From: Trogon surrucura
Lineage: Eukaryota; Chordata; Aves; Trogoniformes; Trogonidae
Assembly: GCA_020746105.1 (NCBI GenBank)
Contig: CM036624.1
Location: forward strand, 27,860,084 to 27,924,083
Length of the DNA: 64,000 nucleotides
Direction of reading: 5' to 3'
A program made the translations under genes and the position numbers. Below, piece by piece: positions 36,693-51,300 of the stretch. The number at the start of each line of letters is the position of its first letter. Position 1 is the first letter of the stretch. The notes under the pieces are model-generated. The model was given only the letters and a program-made list of their open reading frames with translations. It was not told the DNA's origin and made no database searches.

Positions 36693-39600
36693 CTTTCTGA
36701 TCTGATCTCCCAGCCTTTCAAGTGGTCACTGCTATGCCTTCTCCTACCTGACTCACACAGTGGCAATCCTAGGCATATGTTGTACTTAGCATTCCCACCT
36801 CTGTTTATAATGTATTGCTGGATGTTTTGCCATGCATTGTCTTGGTGAACAAAGTGCTATAACACTCTTTCCATTTCCATTCTTTTCTTGGCAGCCATCT
36901 AGACATTTCTTCTCTCTTGCCTTGACATATCTCTAACAGCAATAGTAACTTTTGTTAAAGACGGGTACTTCTGCATCTTTATAGAAAATTTTACATAAAT
37001 TAAATAGGAGCTATCACTTTATCTAAAAACGTTACTTCAGAGATCATCATTTTGTATTTCCAGTATTTGGAAGTAGGAGACCAATAAATGTGTGCAAGCC
37101 ACAAATTATAGGTAAAGTTCTCACTCAAGCAACTCTGGACAAACCCAATTTTAGGGTACAAACACATCATCTGTGCATTTGCACATGCCTGTCATTAGTC
37201 AGGCACAGTCAGGCAAACTGAATATTTGTAACATGAGTAGGCACACAGAGAATTCTGGGCATATCCTGCATAGTTAAAAAACATTGGCCATAGATTTCTT
37301 CTCTGATGAATCTTCCCATAAGAAGTAACAATCTTACAACCTCTGTTAGAAATGCCTGGAAACATTACCATTAAAAATCAAACCAAACCAAAAAGTATAT
37401 TTCTTCTAACTGCATTTTTTTTCCTTTCAGTATAGAACAGGCACAGCTAGTGTTCTTCCTTGCTTGCTGTCTTCACTGCAAAGCTGTCCCAGGATGCTGT
37501 ATCTAGTCAGACCCCATTAAAATCATCAGCAAATAGAAATGTCTTTAACCTAGATTTAAAACCACGGCCTGATCCAGTATTTAAAATCTTGGCCAGGAAT
37601 TTGTTCCACAGTCACCATCCATAATGCCTGAGAGGTCAGAGGCTGCTTTGCTATGCTCTAGTGCAAATGGAACAGCAAATGTACTGGAGTTCACTTGCTG
37701 CAAATTGTAAGGCCAAGGCTTATTTTGCAATAGGGCATGGAAGATTAAAATAACACAGGAAACTTGGCTAGAGGATAGGTCCAAGTGGAGCTTGAAGGAA
37801 GTCATTACTTTGTACTACTGTACTCCCTCTTCCTCCCTCTGCTCTTTCTCTTTTTTATGTGTTTAATTGTAAATTACCCTCCACTCCTTCTATCACTGTT
37901 TTGGTTTTTCACTGTGCCAGTGAAGCGATACAAAAATGCTGGTACTAAATCCCTGCTGTAAAACCAGCACCAATACTTGGTGTCTATGAGCTTCAGAGCA
38001 CTTTGAGCACTGGAGCTAGTGACATTACAAAGCTTGTTAACGTAAAATCTTCTTTGCGTTACATTTTTTTTTGCAGTACATTTTACAAAAATCTACCCCA
38101 GGGAGCCAAGGGGCAGTTGCTTCTTTATTACATTTTAGAAGAGACACATTATTAGCGTTCCAGTCTATATATTATGAAATTAAGTGGATACCCTTGGGGT
38201 TAATTCCTTGTTGTAATTGTAATGAAAAGAAACAATTTCTAACCCTCCATTTAAGATCTATAACTATTAAAATCCACTAGTCCTAGTGACTCCTGGGGCC
38301 AGTGAAGTACTTCAGTGTATATGAAAAAGGGCACTCCTACAGTGTCCAATATCAGTAATTTATAAAAATAACAGCCTCCAAGTGGGAAAACTAACAAATG
38401 AATTTCCATTGAGCCCCTCCCTGCTGTTTACCATTGCATGTTGGATTCATCAACTATGTAAAATTATACGCATATATGAAATTATGAAGCTGGGTGCCAA
38501 GATTATATTTTGCCTAGTGTAGGAAAGGTAGAGCAGGAATGACACAATACAATGATTAAATACATGGAAAAAATCATGCTATACAGCTACAGTGAATCCT
38601 CTTAGGAAAAAAAAAGTTAAAAAGCAGCAATTTTTTTCAGAGGCTTCCCTGTAGAAAATGATCCCACTTGCTTCAACAAATTTTAATTGATAACAAAACA
38701 CTTCTTAAAAAATAATGAAAGATTAACCACCTATTTCAAAGACATTTGTTTCCCTCTATAAATGCTTTATTTATTCACTTTGGGAGATAAATAATAGTAA
38801 CAATGCTATTGTCTACTTTCAATGTCTTTACTGGGTAATTTTTGTGAGAATTCCCCCTCACGTTCCTACTGACTTCAACAGGGCCAGCTTTTACATCATA
38901 TGTGACAGTTTTCACTAACCTAGGTGCTTGTACTCCTTTTCACTTTTCAGAACGTTCAAAAGAGACAGAAACATTTTCATAAAAGAGATGAGAAAAAATG
39001 GATTTTAAAACCACAGTAGCTAAAAGGAGAGGTAGGAATACTGCACTACAGGAACCCGTTATTAAATCATTTTTATGGACTGACTAGGTTCCAGTTTGAC
39101 AGCAAACCTTTAGCATGTAATTCAGTTTGTAACTAGTGAGATAAAATGTACATCATCAGATAGTGTCTTCCAATTTCATATGCTTATTAAGATCATTGTT
39201 TCTATTCGACTAAAAATTGCATAAGCGCATTATTGTCTAACACAGCATAAATTCCCATCTGGTATGCATGTATGCTGAATGGACATACTAATTTAATTGT
39301 AGAAGAGTTTTCTAGGATTTTGTTACAGTTGTCTTCTGAAAAAGAATATCTCTTTAAGATTTCAGGAACAGTTTGTCTATTTGATAAAGGTACTTGTATA
39401 AGCTGTTGTTGGCATAGCTTTAATACCATTTATCCCTCGCCTTTCATTCATCACAGTATAAACTCCCTTAGGAAAAAAAAGGCCTTGCCAGACATGAAAT
39501 AAAAAATAGTTGTTGTTTTAAAATTATTATTCTGCCAGGTAATAAAATACAATGAAAGTTGCGTTGTACAGAGGAGTTTAGTTTCCATTTGTTATTTTTT

Positions 39601-42600
39601 AACGGAAAGAAGGAATGAGGCATCATCTAATACCATTGATCAGTGAAAAATGGCTTTATTTTTATAAATATTTATTGTAAATTCATGTTAAGGTCAGCTG
39701 TTACTATTGGCAAGCCATGCTGGAGAATGTCCTTATTTGTCCAGTGTTTGCAAACCATTTACAAATCTGATCATTCACAGCTTGCGCATTCTGTAGTCAT
39801 GACGCCAGCCAGTGAAATTAGCACCACCATCTCAGGCTGGAATCTTAGTGAGACTTAAATTGTCAGCCTGAAAGGACAAAGACCTGTTACTCTTCCCTGC
39901 TTTCACTGGATAGCAGGAAGTTGTAATACAATAATTGCAATAAAAGATGAAATTGGAAGGCTGATAAGGAAGTCCAAATACTTTCATTTTATCACTGGCA
40001 CTGCTGAATGTAGGGGTCTTTAGCAACCGATGATTATAAGAAGTTACATAAGATGAGCAGGTGGCCTCCATCCACCAGACAGATGTTAGCATCACATCTA
40101 ATGAAGTTTAACAGAGCCACTGTCAATAGAAGGCTGTAACTTTAACGATTTTTATGATCATTACAGTTCTTTTAATAAATCAAGACCTGTTCAGAAAATA
40201 CACGGGTATCCCTAGGAAGTAGAACACTTTCAAACATTGATTGTGCAGATGGTAGAAAGGGATTCACTTCTCAAGGCCAGTTGCTAATTATCCCATATCA
40301 AATATGGATGACTGCTGGGCAAATAACTGAGCAGAATGTTGATACTGGGAACCTCAGAAAGAATTGGAAACCATTAAAAATTAAACAGGGGGCTCTGACC
40401 TTTGAACTTCTGATCATTTCTTCTTTATGGTTTCATTCAAATCCATCTCCAAATCCTTCAAATTTCACTGCCAATCATGTACTGAAGGGAGCTTTCCTGA
40501 AGTGGGACAGAGAAACATGCCGATGAGGCTGAGATGCTTGGAAACTATTGTCCTAACTTGCAGTAAGAAGCATACCCATTTTATGCTAGCATCAGAAATC
40601 ATATATGGAATTTTGGCATTAAAATGCTATCAATAAAGCACTATAAGTGCTGCGAATGGGTCTTTATTATATGTAAGGGAGCACACACGGAATAAATGTT
40701 AATTCTGCTAAACAGACAAAGATGATATACTCCTGAGATGCTGAGTCTGGGGATTATGCCTATTTACTTTGATAGTTATACTAGAGATTATATTTGTATT
40801 GTGTACTGCATTTAGTCAAGGCAAAATTCATGTTAGGAAGTTGAAAACAGAAAACACAGCACAGATGCTAACATCAAATTACAACTTGAATAATTGCAGT
40901 CTAACTGCCTAAAAGTGCCTTTAATTCCAATTCCACACTGTACCCCTTATTTTCTTCTTACTCTTATCTCTTACTACTGCATATATAAACATCACTACAT
41001 TTGCAAAAGAATTTATTCATTGTATGTATATTTGCCATCTCTGGATGGCAAATATATATCCATAATTATCAGTATTGCTTGTCTAATACTGAACAGTAAA
41101 CCAGTAAAAGAATTCAGGTCAAAGAGCAATACTGGAGCATTCCAAAAAGGTAGAGACATGCTTATGTTATTATTTATGAAATAATGACCAAAAGAGGTCT
41201 TTGCTTGCACAGAAGAAAGAGAAAAAACCCACAAAAACCCACAACGAACCAAAAACCAAGAAACATTCAGCTTAAATGGCTTTTGTTCAATTTTAAAAAT
41301 TGCCATTTTAGCTACTGACATAATCTCTTCAAAATATATTCCTAATGTAAGATAGCTCTATTTTGCAGACTACATTCTGTGAAAGAGGAAGGTGGAAGCC
41401 CTTCCCTCTTAATGTGCACTGTCAAACTAAAGACAACAAACACTGAAAAAATGGCTTGCAATGGAAGCTGGTATCATGTCTGTAGATAGCGACAAGACCA
41501 ATAAACCCCCCAGCATTAGTTAATTCAGTGAAAATCAGCAGACATTTTTTTCCACTGAAGTGAAACTATTTGTTTACTTGAATAAATGGAAAAATCACAC
41601 ACATATATCGTAACTACGAAGCCATAGACAAAAGGCAGAAAGTAAGAACAAATATCACTCCAGAACCTAAACTGGTTCAGCATTCACCTGGGAGAAGGGA
41701 ATTCTGACTTCCAGTTTCTGCATCCAATTAATATTTGGAATAGCTCCATCCTAAATATCTCCTAGCCACCAGAGGATGTGGATTCAATCGTCAAGCACAG
41801 AGAAAGACTGAAGCCAGGACTCCCACATTCCCCACGGGCTCTCAGCAGCGCAGCGCAATCAGACAAAACCAGGCATGGCTAGATGGGTGCAAGCCAGCCC
41901 AGAGGGCAGACTGGGATTGCCTAATGTCCTTGGTGAAAACAAGGTGAAAAAAAAAAAAGCCTAGCATTGTAGGCCAACACATGCAATATATATTATTTAA
42001 AGACATAACTACTGAATCCAACCGCAGAGCACAGAGATAACTCACCCATCGGTTCTGCAGATTAGCACCATCATGACATGCCAGGACTGAAGACAAGTTA
42101 CCACACACTGCAGCTGGATTTGCTGCAGAAGGACTTCCTTTCTGACGAGTGTTTTTCAAAATGTGGTTGCCCCAATCAGGAGAATGCAGAGCAGGAGGAA
42201 CCATGCACTACCCATGTTCACCCCAGCACACCAGACAACTCAAGCACAACTGGATGAGGATTTTAAATGGGCAAAAGGGACAATTATGCACCGCAAGGAG
42301 CCTTTGTGTCTCCTCTTTAATCTCACATATTTTCCATTGTGATTAACTTGCTACTTGCTTAATTCATGAAGGATTTTATTTAAAAATAAATTGAATAATT
42401 TATCTTTTCTTCACTGATGAAAAAGCAGTTCTTCAGTGTGGCACATACTTGGAGCCTTTTACAATTTGGGGACTGCAATTTGGAGAGTTGGGGTGGTGTA
42501 CAAGTACTGCCTATAAGTCCCTCATTCAAGTGCATGAGGAATCACCTCTCTTCATACATTTTGTTTAGAAAGTGTAATAGTCAGAACTGCTTTGTTCTCC

Positions 42601-43881
42601 ACATATGTTAAAAGCAGATTCATCACCGAGTTAAAGAAAATAACCAAGTACTGTCTCCACAGACTTTTAAATAACAGTTTCTCCCCTTTTACTCTTGGCA
42701 TTGCTACAGATGAATAACAGAATATTGGATGCTTGCTACAGATCCTTGGGCTGTTCCATTTGCAAAGAATATTTGAGCTCTTTCAAAGAAGCATGTCATA
42801 GTTTCAGCTGAAAATATATAACTAATGAAGTTTCATGGATAAATCCATAGATCTGGCCAGGTTTTGGTTTTATTTTTACACTGGAACTGTGAAAGGCTTC
42901 TCATTTATGCTCTGTAAGAAGAAACTAATAAAACTGTCTCTGATCAAGTGTGTTAATTTCAAACCTGAAACTTAAAACAGTTAATTACGCTGTGAGGGGA
43001 AACATTCTGAACAAGAAACCCAACAAAATTCAGAAATGTTTAGCCATATATAGAAGTAGCTTTCAGTGTAAATGCTAAGTGGGGTTAAACAAGTGTTACA
43101 GAAACTTCGTACTCCACGTGAACTTGCTTCAATGACACTTAAAAGTTAAATGCAGAATATCTATTATTTTCCTCCTGGCCAAAGATTGCTACTCATGTCT
43201 TAAGCAAATGTATTCAGTACTCTTCTTTCAGGCCAGTTATGGATTGAATTACTCATTAACTGTGGAAAGCCTTCTTCAGGTTTGCTGAAAAACATACTCT
43301 TTTAGATTTCTAATGATTTCTAATTAGATTACTAATGACTACAATATTGAGTTACTACCACTTTATTTACCGGAGATATTTTTTTCCTTAGCGTATACAG
43401 TATTCTGAGTGCTCTGTCAGGAGTTTTCAATAGCAGCAAGTGCCAAATTCAGAAGAAAGAGTCCTTTAAAAGTGGAATTCAAAACAGTTCAATACTCTCC
43501 CCCACAAAACCAGGAGAAAGAAGTGTTTTCCTGGGATCACTCACCGGACAACACATTCCCACTTGCAACCAAGTTTCCTTATTAACAAATAGTTTCATTA
43601 AATGTTACTGAAATGCAACATTAGCTTGGGAAAGCACAGCAACTATGTGAAACCATTTAAAAATTAAGTAAAATATACCCCCAAAGAGCATCTAGAACAA
43701 CTGATTGTTGGTAATGTCCCAAGCACATTTGGACAGGTTCCTCTCCAGTCTGCAGGAGCGAGCACTGCTGCACTTCTTGTCACCTGCACTGCCAGCTCAG
43801 ACCTCTCCTGCTTGGTGATGTTTCAAGCTGAAATGTCACCTTTTCATGGGGCGGGCCTGGCCTCAGCACTTTATTTATATA
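36693..43881. other. Intergenic between two CR1 copies
   Basis: No gene recognised. Features of note are a SOX-dimer-like site at 38799-38813 near CDX/TATA-like AT motifs, and a 13-bp perfect hairpin at 41027-41056. Immediately left of the next CR1 is a mildly GC-richer patch (about 43730-43870) with GGGGCGGGCC. The rest is AT-rich with simple runs. Confidence 0.65.
41027..41056. repeat. 13-bp perfect inverted repeat with 4-nt loop
   Basis: Arms TATATTTGCCATC (41027-41039) and GATGGCAAATATA (41044-41056) around TCTG. Pairing continues imperfectly outward to about 41021 and 41062. This is a strong cruciform or RNA hairpin potential, but the stem is shorter than in most pre-miRNAs. Confidence 0.9.
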
Positions 43882-44240
43882 GAGTCATATAATGTCTTAA
43901 GTTGGAAGGGACCTTAGAGATCATCTAATCCAACCTCTCTGCCATAGTCAGGGATACACTTAACTAGACCAGGTTGCTCAAGGCCTCATCCAACCTGGCC
44001 TTGAACATCTCCAGGAAGGGGGATTCCACAACCTCTGTGGGCAATCTATTCCAGAGTCTTCCCACCCTTGTACTGAAGAATTTCTTCCTAAGATCAAGTT
44101 TAAACATATTTTCCTTCAATTTAAATCCATTTCCCCTTGTCCTATCGCTGGACACTCTTGTAAAAAGTCCCTCTCCAGCCTTCCTGTAAGTTCCATTCGG
44201 GTATTGGAAGGCAGTTATAAGGTCCCTCCAGCCTCTTCAT
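43882..44240 (-). mobile_element. CR1 non-LTR retrotransposon 3' fragment, minus strand
   Basis: On the plus strand it starts with the reverse complement of the CR1 3' end (AAGTTGGAAGGGACCTTAGA, then ATCATCTAATCCAACC). It continues through the last reverse-transcriptase codons into the RT domain end. The minus-strand reading retains FFSTRVGRLWNRLPTEVVES and FKARLDEALSNLV (about 43964-44090), typical of the CR1 ORF2 C-terminus. About 360 bp remain and the element is truncated at its 5' end near 44240, so it is inactive. Its subfamily differs from the copy at 36117. Confidence 0.95.
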
Positions 44241-45348
44241 ACATACTGTGAGGCACTTATGTGGTGCTGGGTAGACGTCTCCCAAGTCATCTGCAGAGAC
44301 ACAGCCCCTGCTGCAGCTGCAAAATAAGTCCAGGTGCCCATCCCATCTGTTGGTACTGGAGAAAAGGAGATCTCAGGACAGCTCATTTAGATCCTGAAGT
44401 CTTCTGCAAACTTCTTGCTACATCCCACCATGCTGCCAAGTCTCTTTTTTCATCTCTGTCCTTATGCTTTGTAGGTGGCTTAACAGAATAGTTGAGTCCA
44501 GTGTACTGAGGATAAATTTCTGTAATTAGGCAAAGGCTCTGAACTCTTGTTTATGTCCTTAGAGCATCCTTTGGGCCATGCACAACCACGTTGGAGTAGA
44601 GCATATGCTTCCATTCATTACTCAGAAAAATAACATACCAAAAGCCCAACAGTCAAAATTCAAATGGATGTTTGCACTGTCACAGGGTTTGTTATTTCTT
44701 TTGTTTGTTCTGTTTCATCTTGCAGTTCATCAATATATGAAGAGATTTTTAGCTGCCATCTATACTCAGCAAACTACATCAAATAACAATTGCAATTAAA
44801 CTTAGCCACATTTTCCTTTAAGGCCGATTTAGATTGTATTGTGATAATTCTGGATATACTTCTTATGATTTTATACTGAACTTTCATATATACTTAGCAC
44901 TTCATTTTTTTTGCATATAGATACCTTTTAAGAGTTCCTCCCTAGTGACTTCTCATCTTGTGGCTATTTTTTTAAGAAAATATAACTCCAGGCATATTCG
45001 TATTAAGAAATACAAGAAAAGAGTGAGGAATAAAAAAATATAATGCATTGGAAGAATGCAACTTCTAATCATTCAGTAGTATATTAGTTTGAGAACACTG
45101 TATTAATAAAATATGAAAAACAATATAGGTGTTTTTCCGTTCTTGATACTTATTTTAATTCAATGTTTTTGTATTGCCCACGTGTCAATCCTCTACTACA
45201 GCTGCTTACAGAAAATGCTCATGTTAGGAGTATATATGGGGTTTTGTTACATATTACAGAGAATGTTAAAAGTTTTCTCTGGCTTCATATTTTATGAATA
45301 TATGCTTTAAGAGAGGTTTTAGTTTTCAGGGTAAGATCACATATATCC

Positions 45349-45382
45349 ATAATAAAATATACTGAATAATAAAATATACTGA
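45349..45382. repeat. 17-bp tandem duplication
   Basis: Two identical adjacent copies of ATAATAAAATATACTGA, at 45349-45365 and 45366-45382. Likely a recent replication-slippage duplication. Confidence 0.92.
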
Positions 45383-48300
45383 AAACATACTCTGATTCTG
45401 CCTCAGAAGCACACTGAGGGCTAAATATCACAGGCTGTACAATACCAATACCAAGAGTTCTGAGAGAGGTAGTACAGCATTTCTACCACTCTTCCCATGT
45501 GGGTAACAATGAAACACCAGAATGTTTGGCACAAAGCTTTTACTGTGCTAAATAAAGTCAGATCACATTTCCTACAGCAAAAGAAGAACTGAATACTTTT
45601 ACAGTTCCAAAGACTGAATTCTTGTTTGTTGGAGATGGCTTGATTTTGGTTGTCCTATTCCTTTCCATAGATTTTTTTGGTCAGAAAAAAATGAAGTCTC
45701 CAAATACAGGCCAGCACATCTGTGGCCCAGATAGGGAAAGTGATAAACAATCCCATGATAAATGATATCTCAGGGAAAGACACCAGATATCTTGATGAGT
45801 AATAAAGAATTTCCATGTGGAGAACAAATGCGATCAGAAAAAGGGAAGATATGATAAAATCAAAAACATTTCAGGGACATGAGGCAAAAGGGGAAGATGA
45901 GGAAATGGAACAGTTGTCTTTGAAACTGCACTGAAAATTATTCTTTCCATGCTAACCTTTTCCAACCAAGGTGTCCATAGCTTTTATTGAAGTCTTCACT
46001 ATTTGTGTTGGACTCTGAAAATATTTGAGTTAAAAACGATCAAAATGGTTTTCTTCCATTGGAATTCTGATATTCTGTATATGAAATTGAATATTAACTC
46101 ACAAGAACTATTAGAAATGCGTTTCTCCTTTCAAAAAGCCTCTTCCTCGTTTATTCCCCGATATTGCTAATTGCCAGTAATGTCTATCTTTTTTCACTTT
46201 TAAAATGTCAAGTAATGGAAAAATATTTTCAGAACAACAAAATTTCCATCATATGAACAGTTAATTCAGAATGTGATGGCACTTTACTGTCCTCACGTGC
46301 CATTTAGAAAAGCTTTAACCCTAGAGTTATACTAGAACCAGTAGTTCTTACTTTAGTATATTTCTCCCTTAATCCAAGATAAATCTCTATAATTAGAATT
46401 GACTGCTTTTTAAAGGAACAGAAATGGCAAGTGGCTCTATTTAAATTAAAAGATCTATTACCTTCGGTCTTCTAATTCTTTTCAGCAATGTGTTGTCTCA
46501 GGAGGCACTTTCTCATCCTTATGAAAACTTACTTAGGTGTAAAGGGAAAAACACATCACTGAAGTGATGCCCTAAGAGACTGCATAAGGAAGATACATAA
46601 AAATTTAGAGCAAAGGAAAATAATTGCCAAGTTTGTCATGTACAAACATTTCATTATAAACATTGTGTAGCATAAGCTATTTATCAAATAAGACATTTTT
46701 ATTGAAGGCTTCATTTTCATTCCCTCATGCAAACAGGACATAGGAAAGTAAAAAGTAGAGACTCACCATTTCTGCTTTCATGAATTGAAGGCCTAAAAGC
46801 TTAGTGGCACTTTTGAAACACCACAGCTTTGTACAGCAATACCCCAGAAACCCTCATGGCCAGCAGTAAAAAGCAGTATACCCTGCCAGGACATCATGGC
46901 ATGTATTTTCCATTAACTATTCATATTCTCAGAACTTTTTTTTTTTTTTGTCTCTGTGTCCTATAAGCTTCTCTTTTTAACTTCACAATGTGAGTGCTCC
47001 TTTCTGTCTTGCTCTTTACATGGCTGTGGCTTTAAATATGGACCTTAATGATCCTCTGATTTTGTATGCTCATCAGTCTTTCTTTTCCTAGACAGACAAG
47101 CAGCAGATGTCCTAAGGTCTGCCAGATGATTTGAGACTTTCAAGACCTGTTGTACCCTGGAAATAGTGAACACTGGCAGCACGTATGACAATAACAATGC
47201 TGGAAGCTCTGTGTTGGCTGATGCTTTGATCGCAAAGTCATTTATATAACATTAACCAATGCCATTTGTATAACTACTCACAACATTCGGTGGATGGTGT
47301 GTACGACATATTAAAATAACCTTGATCTAAAACAGTCCAGCTTTTACCCAAGATTAAAAGAAAAAAAAAAAAGGAAAAGAAACGTACCTAACCAAATGAA
47401 ACAGTGCAAAGATAATTCTTGCACTGGTCCCTCCTCTCAACGCTTAGTTTTACTCATTCTGACAATTATTTCATCTAGACAAAGTAGTATATTCTATATT
47501 TTAGAGCCTTCTAGCTTCTAGACCTGTTTGTATCGTTCTTTAAAATTACACCATACAATCACACACCAGCATTCGCTGGAGGGATTTTAGAAGTCAGCAA
47601 CAGGCCAGATAGCTTATAGTCGCTGAACACAAGGTATTGTGACTCTCCTGGCTAATTCCACTTATTCCAGCAGAGCTGTGCCAACAGTGAATCTGAGCCC
47701 CCTATCTAAATTTAATCTGTTCATTACCTCCAAAGACTATTGCAAATAAATAAGCAATCAAGTGGCTAGAAGGACAGAAAAGAGGGATATGGTGTATAAT
47801 AGGTAACCTCACAAAGACAATCAGAACACTGATTCCTTTCCTTCCAAACAACGGACAATAACAGTTCAAACTAATCACGATTCAAATTTTCTTTTCTACA
47901 TTTAATTGATACTCGGGAGACTTTATTCAGCTTTCTCTAAATCAGTCCCTTGGAAATTGACTTCACCAATAACTGGATCAACCCGCCGATAAGAACTGAA
48001 CTGAGCTCTGTAGAGCATAAAGCCCTCTGCTTTATACAGCAGTGAAAGCTGCTCCAATACCTACATAGTGTAAGCAACTGCTGAGAAAGGCTTCAGATGC
48101 CCTGACAATATATTTTACCGTGAACTCGTAAAACAAGCTCCGTGTTTACGCAGTTCTTGGCTTCTTCACTCCTGCTACATTGAGAGTGACACTTGTGAAA
48201 TGGATATCTTTCTGCAGGGAATGAAGTTACAAACAATTCAGTTCACAAACTGTAGGCTAAAAAGGACTCTGAAGATAACGCTTCCAGTGAGGACTGACTG

Positions 48301-51300
48301 GGATATCTCTTTACCTGGAGTATACAAGTCACCTCTACACTCCTGTGGACTCCTGACACTAGTCTGATACTTTCTAGTCATTATTAAATAAAATTCTATC
48401 TATTTAGAAAATTTCAGTAGACACTGTCATTTAAAAAGACCTTGCTAAGACGTAGTAGAATGTGCCTTTGGGTCAAAGGACAATCTTATCTCACTATGGT
48501 TTCTAAATCTATAAGTTTTTCTGAGGAATGGAGTGTTGAAATCTGATTGCTGAGGCTGTGCAACTAGAATGAAAGCTAAAGAGAAAGATTAAAGATGTTC
48601 AGATATATCTTTACTATCTTTCTCAGCACATTGACATAGGGATTAAATGCAGTTTCTCAGAAAAGTGAAAAAATTACTTTAATAGAGTCTAGTTAGAATT
48701 AGGTAATGTAAGGGCTGTTATCACCACACCTAAAAGAATATTCTATCATGAAGCAGAATAGCCCTTGAAGTAGGATATTCGATAATAACATTCCTAAAAG
48801 TGCCTGTTTATTTTTGATCAGACTTCAGAATGTTGGGGATTTTTTTACTCTTCAGGGAAATGTATTCAATTTTGGTGTCCTTGTGCTGTTGTGTCTATCT
48901 TCAAACCGTCCTTCTTCAGAAACTGTATTATTTTTCTTCTGTCCTCATGCTAAATATCTCCAGTGCCATATAAAGCTCTTCAATCTTACAACAGCATTGG
49001 AGATCAATCATCTAATGTGAGGCATAAGCTTCCATTTTACTAGATCATCTTGGCCAAACTGTTTAGTCTTTGGAAGCTCATCCACATGACTTAACACATG
49101 GCTTATGACCAACAAAAGATTTAAGTTCACTGGTAAAAAATGGTAACTCTTGTTTCCTGCAGCTACTCTAGAAACCTGCAGCATAAATTACATGAGTAAC
49201 ACAGAGCGGTAGGGGCAGGCATATGAAGAATAAACTCAGAGTGGCCTAGCATTTCTCTAGAGCTAATATGATTTTTCTTCACAAGGCTATTAGATACCCT
49301 AATATGAGTATTTGATCCTCTGAATAGTTCTGTTTTCTGCCTAATCGTTCATAAATTACTTAATTCCCAGCCTTTCTCATTACTGTTTTTAGCAGTTGAA
49401 TGCCCAATAAGAAAAGGTGTGAGAGACAATTGAGGAGGAAAATGGTGAACTGTAAAAAGGGAAGGGCATTTCAGTATAAAATACATTTGCATTTCAAAAG
49501 ATTAGAGTAAAACATGTGCACTTAACTGGCACTTGCTTTTAAAATTTAATTAATGCTAGAAAGACACTTTAAGACACAGTGCTCTAAAGGTGCTTGGAAG
49601 CAAAAAAATTGTCCCCCAAGTGTCTGATGTGAAGAGCCCCAGGGTGACACTCAGAGTAATGCACTTTTTGAGCACTTCAACTTACTAGTGTCTTTCAGCA
49701 CTTCATTAACATAATTTGACACGATTAGAGATATAAACACTTTATAAGCACTTGGTACTAGGAGTGTCAAAAAAGCGTTGATCTCCATCAGTTTATACTA
49801 GAAACAAAAAATCTCTAGCATAAGCACTCAAGTGCTTAGAACTGTTCCACACTATTAATAGCATTCAAAGAAGCACCAAAAAAAGAAGTGTTTCCCAAGT
49901 GTTCTCTGGGTAAATTCTTAAAAGATTTTAAATATCCACATGATAGGCAACCCAACCCAGTTAAAATTATACAAAATACATAGAGCTACTCAATTATGCT
50001 ACTCACTAACTGGGTGGGTAAGTCACCAGTATTTGGGGGAAAAGAGGAAAACCAAAAATGGTGCTATTCAGAATAATTACCACCTTATCTATTATATTTA
50101 CATACTTACATATCTATCTTCTGAAAGAGGATTGAGAATATGTAGGCTGGTATGTAGCACAGGCCCAGATCATAGTGTTCAAGGCAAGACTGAGTGTAGG
50201 TATGCTGAGTGACACTGTACCTGAAGACATTTTTTTCTTTCTGTGCCCTTAACTTACCTGAAAAAATATTCTGGAAAAATGAAAGACTGCATGAAATGCA
50301 CTGTTTATTTTCTTGATATAGCTAGTGGGTCCTCCACTTGCTTACTGCACAAGAGAACCCTTCTTTTGAAGAGAGATGCTCTCCCAGAAGATCCTGCTGA
50401 GGACAGGTTCCAACAGGCAGAGTTTGGCCAGTGAACACACACGCTCCATTTCTTATTTGAGCAACAGATCCAGGCTTTGTGCAGAAAGTTTGTTCTGTTC
50501 AATGGGGAAAAGAGCAACAGCACAAAGCTTAGGTTTGCTGATAGGACACTGCAATATCATGTCTACCTCTCTTTTGATCCATGGATTTTCTTTTCACAGA
50601 AGCCATCTTTAATTATTAACTTTTGAATTCATAACTTCTGTGCAGTCCAAAATCTCAAATTAGGGTGAGGATGATGTTTTGTGTAAACATGGTAAAAGGA
50701 TCTGTTTCTAGACTGATGAAAAATAAAAAAAGGTAAAAAAAAAAAAACCAGACTGCTTTTTTTCTGTTTTCCCTTCTCTTCATATTCATAATTTAGCATG
50801 CATTTACTCAAGTCAGAGGCTGTGTTTTGTAAAGTGAATGAAGCACATAAACCCTGAAATATATTATCTCTTTGTATGTGAGGTAGGTCAGCTAAATTTA
50901 TGAATATTTCACCTGACAGTTATATTAATCATCTTAATACTTTGCAATCTTTTTTTTTTTGCCAGTAAAGTGCAATGACAATTGATCATATTAAAGATCA
51001 GTCATCACATTAAGAAGACACTGTCTAGGTAAACTAATACAAACAGAAAGAAAATGTAAAAGATGACATTTCCAAAGTCATAACTATCACTAGGGTGAGT
51101 GCCACATGTCTTTTGAAAATAATCCTTTAGAAATTGTCCCTATTTACCTTGTTAAGTGTTGGAAGAGTGTTCTTGCAAGGTCCGTCCACTTTGATTTAGG
51201 ATATGTCTCATTTGCCTTGAAATTATTTCTGTCATGTGCAATTGCTGAAACATTGCTTGCCCAAATGAGACAAGAACACCTCTTCTTTTACGTTTGGAAT

